Positions 7,172 through 17,305 of a stretch of 64,000 nt of DNA are shown one piece after another. Origin of the DNA: a virus; the IMG/VR virus record IMGVR_UViG_3300030107_004238, positions 1 through 64,000 of that record. One strand, given 5' to 3'. The translations under genes were made by a program, and so were the position numbers. How positions within the stretch are numbered: position 1 is the first letter of the stretch; every line of letters begins with the position of its first letter. A model generated the notes under the pieces. The model was not told the origin of the DNA. It worked only from the letters and a program-made list of their open reading frames with translations, and made no database searches.

Positions 7172-9384
7172 AGTACGAGCAAACATTAGTTAAAATAGTA
7201 GAACCTATTAAAAAAACTACGGTTACTAGAATGAATCGTGGTAAAAAATGGAAATATGGATATAATAAAGAACATGATATTGTTGTCATATCAAAAACTG
7301 GTAAAATTGGTGAAATATATGAAATCCAAAACTTTAGAATTGCTTTACCACCTGTGCCCGTGCAAATATGTAAACTGCGAAAAAATAAGTGGAAAAAAGT
7401 AGATCCTCCTAAAGAATTAAGTAGATTAAAAAATATATTTGATTGGAGAAACTATCCAGACGAAGCAAAAGAACAGTGGTTTGATTATATAGATGAAGAG
7501 TTTAAAAGAAGAGAAGAAGGATTTTGGTTTAACAATAATGGTAAACCAACATACTTAACAGGTACACACTATATGTATCTTCAATGGAGTAAAATTGACG
7601 TAGGCGCTCCTGATTTTAGAGAAGCAAATAGATTGTTTTATATATTTTGGGAAGCATGTAAAGCAGATAAAAGATGTTACGGTATGTGTTACCTTAAAAA
7701 TCGTCGTTCTGGATTTTCTTTCATGTCTTCTGCGGAAACAGTTAATTTAGCCACTCTTGCAAGTGATAGTAGATATGGTATCCTATCTAAAACAGGTGCA
7801 GATGCTAAGAAGATGTTTACTGATAAAGTAGTTCCTATAAGTATAAACTACCCATTCTTTTTCAAACCGATACAAGATGGTATGGATCGACCTAAATCAG
7901 AATTAGCATATAGAGTACCAGCTAGTAAGTTTACAAGAAAGAAAATGGCTGCTACTGATGGGATGGAGGATATACAAGGATTAGATACAACAATAGATTG
8001 GAAAAACACTGGAGATAATAGTTATGATGGTGAAAAATTATCTTTATTAGTTCATGATGAAAGTGGTAAATGGGAAAGACCCGATAATATATTAAATAAT
8101 TGGCGAGTTACAAAAACATGTTTACGATTAGGTAGTAAAATAGTTGGTAAATGTATGATGGGCTCGACCTCAAACGCATTAGATAAAGGTGGAGACAACT
8201 TTAAAAAACTTTACAACGCTTCCGATGTCACACAAAGAAATAGAAATGGTCAGACAAAATCTGGTCTATACTCTTTGTTTATCCCAATGGAATGGAACTA
8301 CGAAGGATTTATTGACGAGTTCGGATTTCCTGTATTTAATAACCCTGACACAGATGTCCTCGGGCCAGATGGTGAATTAATAGAGTATGGTATAATAGAT
8401 CATTGGAACAACGAGGCTGATGGTTTAAAAAGTGATCATGATGCTTTAAATGAGTTTTATAGACAGTTTCCAAGAACTACAGAACACGCGTTTAGAGATG
8501 AAGCATTAAATAGTATATTTAATCTAGTTAAGTTATATGAGCAAATAGATTATAACGAAGAAATGACTAGAACAATAGGGGTTTCTACTGGTAATTTTCA
8601 ATGGATAAACGGTATTAAAGATTCAACAGTAATATTTTATCCAGATCCAAAAGGTAGATTTAGAGTTAGTTGGGTGCCCCCGCAAAAAATGCAAAATAGG
8701 TATTATATTAAAAATGGTATAAAATATCCTTCTAATGATCATTTAGGAGCTTTTGGATGTGACTCGTATGATATATCAGGAACTGTAGATGGTAGAGGTT
8801 CTAAAGGAGCATTACACGGTTTAACTAAGTTTAGTATGGATGAAGCTCCAACTAATCAGTTCTTTTTAGAATATATAGCTAGACCACAAACCGCAGAGAT
8901 ATTTTTTGAAGATGTTTTAATGGCGTTAGTATTTTATGGAATGCCAATACTTGCAGAAAATAATAAACCTAGATTATTATACTATTTAAGAAGAAGAGGA
9001 TATAGAGGCTTTAGTATGAATAGACCAGATAAACTATGGAATAAATTATCTGTAGCGGAAAAAGAAATAGGTGGTATACCAAACTCTAGTGAAGATATAA
9101 AACAAGCTCATGCGGCGGCAATTGAAATGTATGTGCAAGATCACGTAGGTATGAAAGGAGACGGTTCTTTTGGTAATATGTATTTTAACAGAACGCTAAA
9201 TGATTGGGCTAAATTTGATATAAATAAAAGAACAAAATTTGATGCTACAATTAGTTCTGGTTTAGCAATAATGGCTTGTAATAGGCACTTATATAGACCC
9301 AATGCTCAAATAGAAAAACCTAAATTAAACATAAATATTGCCAAGTATAACAATCAAGGTAATACATCAATAATTAAAAAATAA
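7168..9384 (+). CDS. terminase large subunit
   Basis: A 738-residue DNA-packaging motor, with ATPase and nuclease, that fills the procapsid. The ATPase half shows KNRRSGFSFMS (near residue 177), a deviant Walker A of the terminase type, SLLVHDESGKW as Walker B with the catalytic Glu, and KCMMGSTSN as the coupling motif. The nuclease half, of RNase H fold, shows GAFGCDSYDISG with the first metal-binding Asp, followed by an acidic TAEIFFEDV segment. The length is somewhat above average owing to a roughly 120-residue N-terminal extension. It follows the putative small terminase (4-nt overlap) and precedes the portal by 2 nt, the canonical order. It could be a headful or cohesive-end type; the sequence does not say. 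Confidence 0.9.
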   Translation: MKYEQTLVKIVEPIKKTTVTRMNRGKKWKYGYNKEHDIVVISKTGKIGEIYEIQNFRIALPPVPVQICKLRKNKWKKVDPPKELSRLKNIFDWRNYPDEAKEQWFDYIDEEFKRREEGFWFNNNGKPTYLTGTHYMYLQWSKIDVGAPDFREANRLFYIFWEACKADKRCYGMCYLKNRRSGFSFMSSAETVNLATLASDSRYGILSKTGADAKKMFTDKVVPISINYPFFFKPIQDGMDRPKSELAYRVPASKFTRKKMAATDGMEDIQGLDTTIDWKNTGDNSYDGEKLSLLVHDESGKWERPDNILNNWRVTKTCLRLGSKIVGKCMMGSTSNALDKGGDNFKKLYNASDVTQRNRNGQTKSGLYSLFIPMEWNYEGFIDEFGFPVFNNPDTDVLGPDGELIEYGIIDHWNNEADGLKSDHDALNEFYRQFPRTTEHAFRDEALNSIFNLVKLYEQIDYNEEMTRTIGVSTGNFQWINGIKDSTVIFYPDPKGRFRVSWVPPQKMQNRYYIKNGIKYPSNDHLGAFGCDSYDISGTVDGRGSKGALHGLTKFSMDEAPTNQFFLEYIARPQTAEIFFEDVLMALVFYGMPILAENNKPRLLYYLRRRGYRGFSMNRPDKLWNKLSVAEKEIGGIPNSSEDIKQAHAAAIEMYVQDHVGMKGDGSFGNMYFNRTLNDWAKFDINKRTKFDATISSGLAIMACNRHLYRPNAQIEKPKLNINIAKYNNQGNTSIIKK

Positions 9385-9386
9385 AT

Positions 9387-11780
9387 ATGGCACAATCTGT
9401 TAACAGTTATTTTCCTAGTCAAGTTGTTAGCGACATCGAAAAGATGAGTTATGATTATGGATTAAAAATTGCGAAAGCTATAGAGGAAGAATGGTTTAAA
9501 AAAGATAATACCAGAAATAGATACGTAGCTAATAAAAACGACTTTCATAAATTAAGATTATATGCTAGAGGCGAACAATCTATTCAAAAATATAAAGATG
9601 AGTTATCTATAAATGGTGATTTATCTTATCTTAATTTAGATTGGAAACCAGTTCCTATTATTCCAAAATTTGTAGATATTGTGGTTAATGGAATGGCTGA
9701 AAGAACCTATGATATAAGAGCATATTCTCAAGATCCTTTTGGCGTAACTAAAAGAACTACTTATATGGAAAATATTTTAAGCGATATGCGTTTAAAAGAT
9801 TTTCATGAAATGGTTAATAATGAATATGGTATTGATTTATCAAAAGCTGATTCAGATGAAGAGCTTCCAGGTACAAAAGAAGAATTAGATTTACACATGC
9901 AGTTGAGTTATAAGCAAGCCGCAGAAATAGCTGAAGAACAAGCTTTGGAGATATTATTTAATGGAAATAACTATGATTTAATAAAAAAGAGGTTTTACTA
10001 TGATCTTACTGTTTTAGGTATTGGTGCTGTAAAAACCTCTTTTAATACTTCAGAAGGTGTAACAATAGATTATGTTGATCCTGCTAATCTAGTTTACTCT
10101 CACTCAGAATCACCTTATTTTGATGATTTATATTATGTTGGTGAGGTGAAAGAGATACCTATAAACGAATTAGTAAAAGAATTTCCACATTTAGAGCATA
10201 AAGAATTAGAAGAAATAGTAAAAACTGGTGATAATAACAGTGCTAGATATAGTAGTAATATAAAAGAAGACAACAATAAAATAAAAGTTTTATATTTTAA
10301 CTATAAAACTTATATGAACGAGGTTTACAAATTAAAAGAAAGTGGTACTGGTGGAGAGAAAATATTAGAAAAAGATGATCAATTTAATCCTCCAGAAGGA
10401 ATGGATGGAGAGTTTAGTAAATTGATGCGGTCAATAGAATGTTTATACGAAGGAGCCTATATATTGGGTACTAAAAAATTACTTAAATGGGAGATGGCTA
10501 AAAACATGATGCGTCCTAAAAGTAATTTTACAAAAGTAAAAATGAACTATGCTATTGTTGCTCCTAGAATGTACGAAGGTAGAATCGAATCTTTAGTAAA
10601 ACGTATAACAGGTTTTGCTGATATGATTCAATTAACGCATCTTAAGTTACAGCAAGTGTTGTCTAGAATGGTTCCTGATGGTGTTTTTTTAGATGCTGAT
10701 GGTTTAGCTGAGATCGATTTAGGTAATGGAACTAATTACAATCCACAAGAGGCGTTAAACATGTTTTTCCAAACTGGTAGTATCATTGGTAGATCAATGA
10801 CTCAAGATGGTGAAATGAACGCTGGAAAAGTACCTATCCAAGAAATATCTGGAGGTCAGGGTGCTGGTAATAAAATGCAAGCTCTTATAGGTAATTATAA
10901 TTATTACTTACAAATGATAAGAGATGTGACCGGATTAAACGAAGCTAGATCAGATTCTCCAGATCCAGATTCTCTTGTTGGTATACAGAAACTTGCCGCG
11001 GCTAATTCTAATACTGCTACAAGACATATATTACAAGCTGGTCTTTTTTTAACAACAGAAGTTGCAGAATGTTTATCTCTTAGAATATCTGATATTATTG
11101 AATATTCTCCAACTAAAGAAGCTTTTGTTCAGGCAATAGGTACACATAATGTTGCTACTTTAGAAGAAATGAATACATTGCATCTTTATGATTTTGGTAT
11201 ATTTTTAGATTTACAACCAGATGATGAAGAAAGACAGTTATTGGAGAATAATATCCAAATGGCTATTCAACAACAACTTATAGATCTTGAAGATGCTATT
11301 GATCTTAGAGAGATTAAAAATATAAAGTTAGCAAATCAACTTTTAAAAATACGTAGAAAAAAGAAGCAAGAAAAAGATCAGCAAATGCAGCAAGAGAATA
11401 TGCAGGCTCAAGCACAAGCCAATAGTCAAGCTCAACAAGCTGCCGCTCAAACTGAAGTTCAAAAAAACCAAGCTAAAACCCAAGCTGAAATACAACTAGA
11501 AACCGCTAGGGCTGAATTAGAAAAAAGTAAAAGTGAACATGATTTTTTATTGAAAAAAGAACTAATGAATCATGAGTTTGGACTGCAAATGCAGTTGAAA
11601 CAATTAGAGATAGGAGGAGCAAGTTGGAAAGAAAAAATGAAAGAAGATCGTAAAGACGAAAGAACAAAAATCCAAGCATCTCAACAAAGCGAACTTATAG
11701 ACCAAAGAAATAATAAAAAACCACCTAAAAATTTTGAAGAAACAGGTGATGATATATTAGGAACGGGTTTTAGTTTATAA
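9387..11780 (+). CDS. portal protein
   Basis: A 797-residue protein directly after the large terminase, where the portal is expected; the portal is the dodecameric DNA channel at one capsid vertex. Features include WKPVPIIPKFVDIVVNGM near residue 90, IDYVDPANLVYSHSESPYF near 230, a helical wing/stem region, and a C-terminal third (about 640-770) that is a long Gln/Lys/Glu-rich coiled coil, as in portals with an extended barrel. The DPANLVYS segment followed by a Tyr/Asp-rich stretch resembles portals of Bacteroidota podoviruses, including crAss-like phages. It carries no protease or nuclease motif. The function call is strong by position and architecture; the family is inferred. Confidence 0.85.
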   Translation: MAQSVNSYFPSQVVSDIEKMSYDYGLKIAKAIEEEWFKKDNTRNRYVANKNDFHKLRLYARGEQSIQKYKDELSINGDLSYLNLDWKPVPIIPKFVDIVVNGMAERTYDIRAYSQDPFGVTKRTTYMENILSDMRLKDFHEMVNNEYGIDLSKADSDEELPGTKEELDLHMQLSYKQAAEIAEEQALEILFNGNNYDLIKKRFYYDLTVLGIGAVKTSFNTSEGVTIDYVDPANLVYSHSESPYFDDLYYVGEVKEIPINELVKEFPHLEHKELEEIVKTGDNNSARYSSNIKEDNNKIKVLYFNYKTYMNEVYKLKESGTGGEKILEKDDQFNPPEGMDGEFSKLMRSIECLYEGAYILGTKKLLKWEMAKNMMRPKSNFTKVKMNYAIVAPRMYEGRIESLVKRITGFADMIQLTHLKLQQVLSRMVPDGVFLDADGLAEIDLGNGTNYNPQEALNMFFQTGSIIGRSMTQDGEMNAGKVPIQEISGGQGAGNKMQALIGNYNYYLQMIRDVTGLNEARSDSPDPDSLVGIQKLAAANSNTATRHILQAGLFLTTEVAECLSLRISDIIEYSPTKEAFVQAIGTHNVATLEEMNTLHLYDFGIFLDLQPDDEERQLLENNIQMAIQQQLIDLEDAIDLREIKNIKLANQLLKIRRKKKQEKDQQMQQENMQAQAQANSQAQQAAAQTEVQKNQAKTQAEIQLETARAELEKSKSEHDFLLKKELMNHEFGLQMQLKQLEIGGASWKEKMKEDRKDERTKIQASQQSELIDQRNNKKPPKNFEETGDDILGTGFSL

Positions 11781-11806
11781 ATTATTAATTATTATTATAT
11801 TATATC

Positions 11807-13075
11807 ATGGAAGAAAATAAAGAAAGCGTAATTGAAGAGATGGTTGACGAAACTACTTCTCAAGAGCAAAAAACAGAAACAACTGAAAAAGTTGAACAAC
11901 CAAAAACAGAACAGTCAAAAGATGAAAATATTACTAAAGTTGATTTTAGTAATTTCAAACCAAGAGAGGTAGAACAAACTGTTTATAAAGTAGATTTAAA
12001 TAAACCACAAAAACCAGAAGAAAATGAAACTAAAGAAGATAATACTAACGAAGGAGGAGTCGTTGAGGATGTTCAATCCGAGAACTCCGGGGCCACACAA
12101 GAACAAAAAGAAGTACAACCGGAAGCAGAAACACAAGAAACTCCAGTTGTAGAAGAGGTTACAGAAGAAGAAGAAAAAGCTGCTGACGCAATTGAAGAAC
12201 AAGCAGCAGAAGCAATAGCAGAATCTCAAGCTACTGGAAAGCCTTTACCAGAAAATATTCAAAAACTGGTTAACTTTATGGAAGAAACTGGTGGTGATTT
12301 AATTGATTATGTAAGATTAAATCAAGATTATAACAAGTTAGATGACTCGTCTGTATTGAGAGAATATTACAGACAAACAAAGAAACATTTAAATGATGAA
12401 GAAATTAACTTCCTTATGGAAGATTCGTTCTCTTATAATGAAGAAGAAGATGAAGAAAGAGATATACGAAGAAAAAAATTAGCGCTAAAAGAGCAAGTTG
12501 CCAGCGCTAGAGCCCATTTGGACGGGCAAAAGTCCAGGTATTATAAAGAATTAAAAGCTGGATCGAGACTCACTCAAGAGCAACAGAAAGCTGTTGATTT
12601 CTTTAATAGATACAAAGAAAACTCAGAAAAAACGCGTTTAAAAGGCGAAACACTGACTAATGTTTTTGAGAAAAAAACAAATGAATTTTTTGGAAACAAA
12701 TTCAAAGGTTTTGAATATAATGTTGGGGAAAAAAGATTTAGGTTTAATGTCAAAGACGCTAATAAAGTAAAAGAAACACAGAGTGATGCTGGTAATTTTG
12801 TTGGAAAGTTTCTAAACAAAAAAACTAATGCTTTAGAAGACGCTGCTGGTTATCATAAAGCTTTATTCACAGGGTTAAACGCTGACGCAATCGCTAAACA
12901 TTTTTATGAACAAGGTAAGGCAGATGCTATGAAAGATAGTGTTGCCAAAGCAAAGAACATCGATATGAAACCTAGACAATCACATGGACAGGCTCAAAAT
13001 ATTGGTGGTCCAAAGTTTAAAGTGTTAGGTGATAATTCTGCAGGTTTTAAATGGAAAATTAAAAACAATAAATAA
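11807..13075 (+). CDS. scaffolding-type head protein
   Basis: A 422-residue protein between portal and major capsid genes. The first 150 residues are extremely acidic and low-complexity (Glu, Gln, Thr, Val), followed by a helical charged middle (about 160-290) and a basic C-terminal tail. Acidic disordered N-terminus, helical body and basic C-terminus are typical of phage scaffolding proteins, which use the basic end to hold the coat protein. No protease motif is visible, so any prohead protease would have to be elsewhere. A head-associated structural role is an alternative. Confidence 0.75.
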   Translation: MEENKESVIEEMVDETTSQEQKTETTEKVEQPKTEQSKDENITKVDFSNFKPREVEQTVYKVDLNKPQKPEENETKEDNTNEGGVVEDVQSENSGATQEQKEVQPEAETQETPVVEEVTEEEEKAADAIEEQAAEAIAESQATGKPLPENIQKLVNFMEETGGDLIDYVRLNQDYNKLDDSSVLREYYRQTKKHLNDEEINFLMEDSFSYNEEEDEERDIRRKKLALKEQVASARAHLDGQKSRYYKELKAGSRLTQEQQKAVDFFNRYKENSEKTRLKGETLTNVFEKKTNEFFGNKFKGFEYNVGEKRFRFNVKDANKVKETQSDAGNFVGKFLNKKTNALEDAAGYHKALFTGLNADAIAKHFYEQGKADAMKDSVAKAKNIDMKPRQSHGQAQNIGGPKFKVLGDNSAGFKWKIKNNK

Positions 13076-13093
13076 CTTTAAAATAAATATAAA

Positions 13094-14578
13094 ATGGCAA
13101 TTACAGCAGGAGATAATTTGAATATAACGCCAGCAGCAAGACAAGCTACGTTATCTACAAATTATCTAGATTTTACGACAACTGATGGCTCAGGAGCTGA
13201 CGGTTGGGCACAACAGTATTTACCAGATTTAATGGAAAAAGAAGCTGAAGTCTTTGGAAAAAGAACTGTTTCTGGATTCTTATCTCAGGTAGGTGCAGAA
13301 GAGGCAATGTCCTCAGACCAAGTAGTTTGGTCAGAACAAGGTAGGTTACACTTAACTTTTACAGGTACAGTTGGTACTGCTAACATTAGTACTATTCAAC
13401 TAGATTTAGATGTTGATGGACAAGATGTTGGTACGGACCACGGTGTAAGAATTGGTGATACAGTTTTATTAGCTTCAAGCGCTGGAAAAACAGTTAGAGG
13501 TTATGTTTCAGTAATTGATTGTGTAGGCGCGGCGGACGCATCTGCACATACTTCTGCAACAGATTTTATCGTGGTAAGACCTTACAACTTCCAACACTTA
13601 GACGATGCAGGTTTTGGTGATTCAGATAATATTACTATGATGGTTTATGGTTCTGAATTCAAGAAAGGGGTTACTGGTTTTGATAGAGCTAACGAACCAT
13701 CTTTCAAATCTTATAGCAACAAACCAGTTATTATCAAAGACATGTACCAGGTTTCAGGATCTGATACTTCTGCGATTGGTTGGGTTGAAGTTACAGGTGA
13801 AGAAGGACAAACTGGATATCTTTGGTATTTAAAAGCTGAAGGTGATACTAGAGCACGTTTTACTGATCACTTAGAGATGACATGTATTGAAGGTCAAATG
13901 GCTAGCGGTAATTCAGATGTTGACGCTACTCTTTTCGCAGCTGGTAAACCAACAGGTACTGAAGGTTTATTCTCAGCTATAGAAGATAGAGGTAATAAAT
14001 CATCTGGTATTACTGGTATCAACGCTTCTACTGATTTAGCTGAATTTGATGCTATCTTAGCTGAGTTTGATAAGCAAGGTGCTATTGAAGAAAACATGAT
14101 GTTTGTTAACAGAGCAACTGCTCTTGCAATGGATGACATGTTAGCTTCAATGAATTCTTATGGTGCTGGTGGTACTTCTTACGGAGTATTCAACAATTCA
14201 GAAGATATGGCGCTTAACTTAGGATTCTCAGGTTTCCGAAGAGGTTCTTATGATTTCTATAAGACTGATTGGAAATACTTAAACGATGCTGGTACAAGAG
14301 GGGCGATTAACTCTAGAGATACTGTTAACGCAGTAAGAGGTGTTATGATTCCAGCTGGTGTATCTTCAGTTTATGATGAGATATTAGGTAAAAACCTTAA
14401 ACGACCATTCTTACACGTTCGTTATAGAGCTTCACAAATGGAAAGCAGAAAATTCAAAACTTGGATTACTGGTTCTGTTGGTGCTGCTACAAGCGACATT
14501 GATAAGATGCAAGTAAACTATTTATCTGAAAGATGTCTAGTTGTACAAGGTGCTAATAACTTCATGTTATTGAACTAA
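13094..14578 (+). CDS. major capsid protein
   Basis: A 494-residue protein in the major-capsid position after the scaffold, expected to form the HK97-fold shell. The N-terminal part is Thr/Ala-rich, and the middle (about 90-170) contains a beta-rich insertion-type domain (VWSEQGRLHLTFTG and following). The C-terminal half has KQGAIEENMMFVNRATAL followed by the NFMLLN end. Codon choice is noticeably more regular than in neighbours (many GCT, GGT, TCA), fitting very high expression. It is followed at once by a strong hairpin terminator at 14588-14623, again typical of the most abundant virion protein. No cysteine or metal motif stands out. Confidence 0.88.
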   Translation: MAITAGDNLNITPAARQATLSTNYLDFTTTDGSGADGWAQQYLPDLMEKEAEVFGKRTVSGFLSQVGAEEAMSSDQVVWSEQGRLHLTFTGTVGTANISTIQLDLDVDGQDVGTDHGVRIGDTVLLASSAGKTVRGYVSVIDCVGAADASAHTSATDFIVVRPYNFQHLDDAGFGDSDNITMMVYGSEFKKGVTGFDRANEPSFKSYSNKPVIIKDMYQVSGSDTSAIGWVEVTGEEGQTGYLWYLKAEGDTRARFTDHLEMTCIEGQMASGNSDVDATLFAAGKPTGTEGLFSAIEDRGNKSSGITGINASTDLAEFDAILAEFDKQGAIEENMMFVNRATALAMDDMLASMNSYGAGGTSYGVFNNSEDMALNLGFSGFRRGSYDFYKTDWKYLNDAGTRGAINSRDTVNAVRGVMIPAGVSSVYDEILGKNLKRPFLHVRYRASQMESRKFKTWITGSVGAATSDIDKMQVNYLSERCLVVQGANNFMLLN

Positions 14579-14587
14579 TCAATTTTT

Positions 14588-14623
14588 AAAAGAGAGTGGG
14601 GCTAGTCTCCACTCCCTTTTATT
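14588..14623 (+). terminator. intrinsic terminator after the capsid gene
   Basis: A hairpin with the core GAGTGGGG-CTAGT-CTCCACTC (8 pairs, one G-T), extended by outer AAAAG/CTTTT pairing with one mismatch, then a T-rich stretch. It starts 10 nt after the capsid stop. The outer A/T arms would let it work in both directions. It should limit readthrough into the next gene. Confidence 0.85.
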
Positions 14624-14650
14624 TTTATTAATTTTATTATATATTATATT

Positions 14651-15490
14651 ATGGCAAACGAAAGAATTAGGTTTAATGATAGTTCTAATACGAATCAATC
14701 ATCACCTAAACAAACAACAGGTTCTATACAAGAACCAAAACAAAAAGAAACTCCAAAACCTGAACAAAATTGGGTGATTAAAGATAGAATGTATTATTTA
14801 ACCGGTGGAAAAGCGCCTTTATCTCATATTATAAAAGCAGCAGATATTTTTTATTTTGATGAAGAAAGAGGTTATGAAAGAGAGTTGAAATATACTAGAA
14901 ATCAACAAACTCCTTTTGTAGATGAAATGAAAGGAGAGCATAGATTAGATCATATTATTTTTAGAAATGGATCTTTATTTGTTCCTAGAAATAAACAAGT
15001 GTTACAGAAATTATTATCTTTGTACCACCCTATGAGAGGTAAATTATTTTTAGAAGCAGATCCTGTTAAAAAAGCAGAAAATCAAATAGATGTAATTCAA
15101 TTAGAATTAGAAGCTTTAAATGCTGCTCAAATGCTAGATGTTGATATGGCGGAAGCTGTTATGCGTGTAGAGTTGGGTTCTAAAGTATCTACGATGAATT
15201 CTAAGGAGCTTAAACGTGATTTACTTATATATGCTAAGAAAAACCCTAAATTGTTCTTAGATTTAGTAAATGACGATAATGTTTTACTTAGAAACATGGG
15301 TATTCGAGCTTGTGAAAAAGGTATAATTAAACTTTCTCCTGATCAAAGAACTTTTAAATGGGGTTCTAACGACAGAAAATTAATGAGTGTTCCTTTTGAT
15401 GAACATCCTTATTCAGCTTTAGCTCAATGGTTTAAAACTGATGAAGGTATGGAGATTTACTCCAATATTGAAAAACGATTAAATTCGTAA
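14651..15490 (+). CDS. hypothetical head/connector-region protein
   Basis: A 279-residue protein. A disordered Ser/Pro/Gln/Lys N-terminus (about 1-40) leads into a domain with WVIKDRMYYLTGGKAPLSH, then LKYTRNQQTPFVDE, LFVPRNKQVLQKLLSLYHP (about 115-135) and a helical C-terminal half. The pattern of an aromatic 'RNQ.TPF.DE' followed by 'VP..N..LQ..L..HP' is, as I recall it, shared by many phage head-region proteins of unknown role. It is flanked by intrinsic terminators on both sides, so it forms its own short transcriptional unit or is expressed by partial readthrough from the capsid gene. Function unknown. Confidence 0.7.
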   Translation: MANERIRFNDSSNTNQSSPKQTTGSIQEPKQKETPKPEQNWVIKDRMYYLTGGKAPLSHIIKAADIFYFDEERGYERELKYTRNQQTPFVDEMKGEHRLDHIIFRNGSLFVPRNKQVLQKLLSLYHPMRGKLFLEADPVKKAENQIDVIQLELEALNAAQMLDVDMAEAVMRVELGSKVSTMNSKELKRDLLIYAKKNPKLFLDLVNDDNVLLRNMGIRACEKGIIKLSPDQRTFKWGSNDRKLMSVPFDEHPYSALAQWFKTDEGMEIYSNIEKRLNS

Positions 15491-15502
15491 CAACCCTAAT
15501 AG

Positions 15503-15533
15503 AGTAACCACTCTTCGGGGTGGTTACTTTATT
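15503..15533 (+). terminator. UUCG-tetraloop intrinsic terminator
   Basis: A perfect 11-bp stem (15503-15513 with 15518-15528, one T-G pair) closed by a C(TTCG)G tetraloop and followed by TTTATT. The C(UUCG)G loop is exceptionally stable. It lies 12 nt after the stop of the 14651-15490 gene and 14 nt before the next gene. Confidence 0.93.
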
Positions 15534-15547
15534 ATAATATAAAAAAT

Positions 15548-17296
15548 ATGGCAATAAGTATAGATACGGTATATCAAAAAGTTTTAGCAATTGCTAATAA
15601 AGAACAAAGAGGCTATATAAATCCTCAACAATTTAATCTATTTGCTAATCAAGCACAGATGGATATATTTGAAGATTATTTCTTTAAATTAAACCAAGTA
15701 GAGTTTGGTCAAAAAAATAGCACACAATATGCTGATATAAAAAATATATTGCTAGAAAAAATACAAAACTTCGAAAAACGAAGTGATCTTATATACTCTC
15801 AAACGGGTGAAAATCTTCACTCAACATTTACTTTCCCTTCAGATTTATATCGATTAGGTTCTGTTAAGTATTTAACAATAGGTTCTAATTTATGTACAGA
15901 TCCTAATTTTAACGATACTAGTGGTAATAACTTAATAACTGGTAATAGTAACGCATTTACTTTTAGTTCAGGTAGCGATCTTCAATCTAGTGGTCTTAGT
16001 ACTTCAACGTGGTATGCAACCGATCCGTCAATATCAATAAGTGGTGGAAAATTAACTTTTACAGATACTCATGAACCAAAAACCGCTTATATCGCTTATG
16101 ATTTTAATCCACATAAAACATATAAAATTACTCTTACATTAAGCAACTTTACAAAGGGTGGTTTAGGTTTTATTGTTAATCCAGGGGCTAGTTGGAATTA
16201 TACTATAGGTGGAGTTGAACTCGGTTATTTCGCCTCGTTAAACATTATGTCAGCTAACAATGTTACAATTGATCCTACCGAGGGAATAGTTAGAGGAAAT
16301 GGAACACATACTTTTATAGTAAAACCTAGTAAAGTATCGAGTGCTCCTTGGATTACAAGTCCATTAAACCAATCTACCAACGGTGTTTTTCATTTGAAAT
16401 CAACTAGTTGTACGTCTTCATCTGATGAGTTGTCATGCCAAGTTGATGATGTTAAAATCCAGGAAGTTGGTAATGAGTGGACTATAAGACCTGAAAATTC
16501 TTGGCAATTTGGAGATGGACACGATGCTCAAGGATTTCAAACGGAATATCCAGATCAAAACGGGAATCGCTTAAACAAAGCTTGGGGTAATGATGATTTA
16601 AGTGGTAATGCTTTAGAATCTGCGGGTTATATTGAAAACGCGATGTCATTAGTAGAAGGTAATACTTACTCTATAACATATACAGTAGATAATGCTACAG
16701 CTGGGAAATTATATTTAGGAAATCATTTAGCAGAATCTATTATAGGTAATGAGCTAGATGATGGTACAAATGATAATATGGTTTTATTCGATGCTAGTAA
16801 TATGGTAAATGGTAAATATACGAAATATTGGGTTCAAGGTAGTAGTAACACAACTAAGTTAAGTATATTTAGACAAAAAGCTTTTGATGGATCAATTACA
16901 GATATTATAGTTAGACAAGTTGCAGCTGAAACAGAAGGATGTGTTGTGGAACAAGTTAGAGGTAATGATATAACATATTTATTAAGTTCTAAATTAGCAA
17001 AACCAACATTAAAAAGACCTGTATATATAAAAGGAGAAAACGGTATAAACGTATACCCAAAATCAATACAAGATGGCATAAGTGCTAATTATATAAGAAA
17101 ACCTAACAAAGTAGAATGGAATTATACAGAAGTAAATAGTGTTGCATTATATAATAGTTCTACATCTACAGATTTTGAACTTCACGACTCAGAAGAAAAT
17201 ACTTTAGTAATAAAAATATTAGCATTAGCTGGTATAGGTATAAAAGACGGAGAATTACTACAAGTTGCGTTGGCTAAAGAAGCTGAAACTAAATAA
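15548..17296 (+). CDS. ring/connector-type protein with jelly-roll insertion
   Basis: A 582-residue protein after the head genes, probably one of the ring proteins that join portal to tail. The core is split. Residues 1-112 (MAISIDTVYQKVLAIANKEQ, NPQQFNLFANQAQMDIFEDY, PSDLYRLGSVKYL) and about 457-582 (CVVEQVRGNDITYLL, KRPVYIKGE, SANYIRKPNKVEWNY) look like one conserved domain. Between them lie about 340 residues of a different character: Thr/Ser/Asn/Gly-rich, with YKITLTLSNFTKGGLGF and NTYSITYTVDNATAGKLYLG, the pattern of carbohydrate-binding (CBM4/9-like) jelly rolls. Similar insertions occur in the next two genes. The core role is inferred from position. Confidence 0.75.
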   Translation: MAISIDTVYQKVLAIANKEQRGYINPQQFNLFANQAQMDIFEDYFFKLNQVEFGQKNSTQYADIKNILLEKIQNFEKRSDLIYSQTGENLHSTFTFPSDLYRLGSVKYLTIGSNLCTDPNFNDTSGNNLITGNSNAFTFSSGSDLQSSGLSTSTWYATDPSISISGGKLTFTDTHEPKTAYIAYDFNPHKTYKITLTLSNFTKGGLGFIVNPGASWNYTIGGVELGYFASLNIMSANNVTIDPTEGIVRGNGTHTFIVKPSKVSSAPWITSPLNQSTNGVFHLKSTSCTSSSDELSCQVDDVKIQEVGNEWTIRPENSWQFGDGHDAQGFQTEYPDQNGNRLNKAWGNDDLSGNALESAGYIENAMSLVEGNTYSITYTVDNATAGKLYLGNHLAESIIGNELDDGTNDNMVLFDASNMVNGKYTKYWVQGSSNTTKLSIFRQKAFDGSITDIIVRQVAAETEGCVVEQVRGNDITYLLSSKLAKPTLKRPVYIKGENGINVYPKSIQDGISANYIRKPNKVEWNYTEVNSVALYNSSTSTDFELHDSEENTLVIKILALAGIGIKDGELLQVALAKEAETK

Positions 17297-17305
17297 TAAA
17301 AAAAC

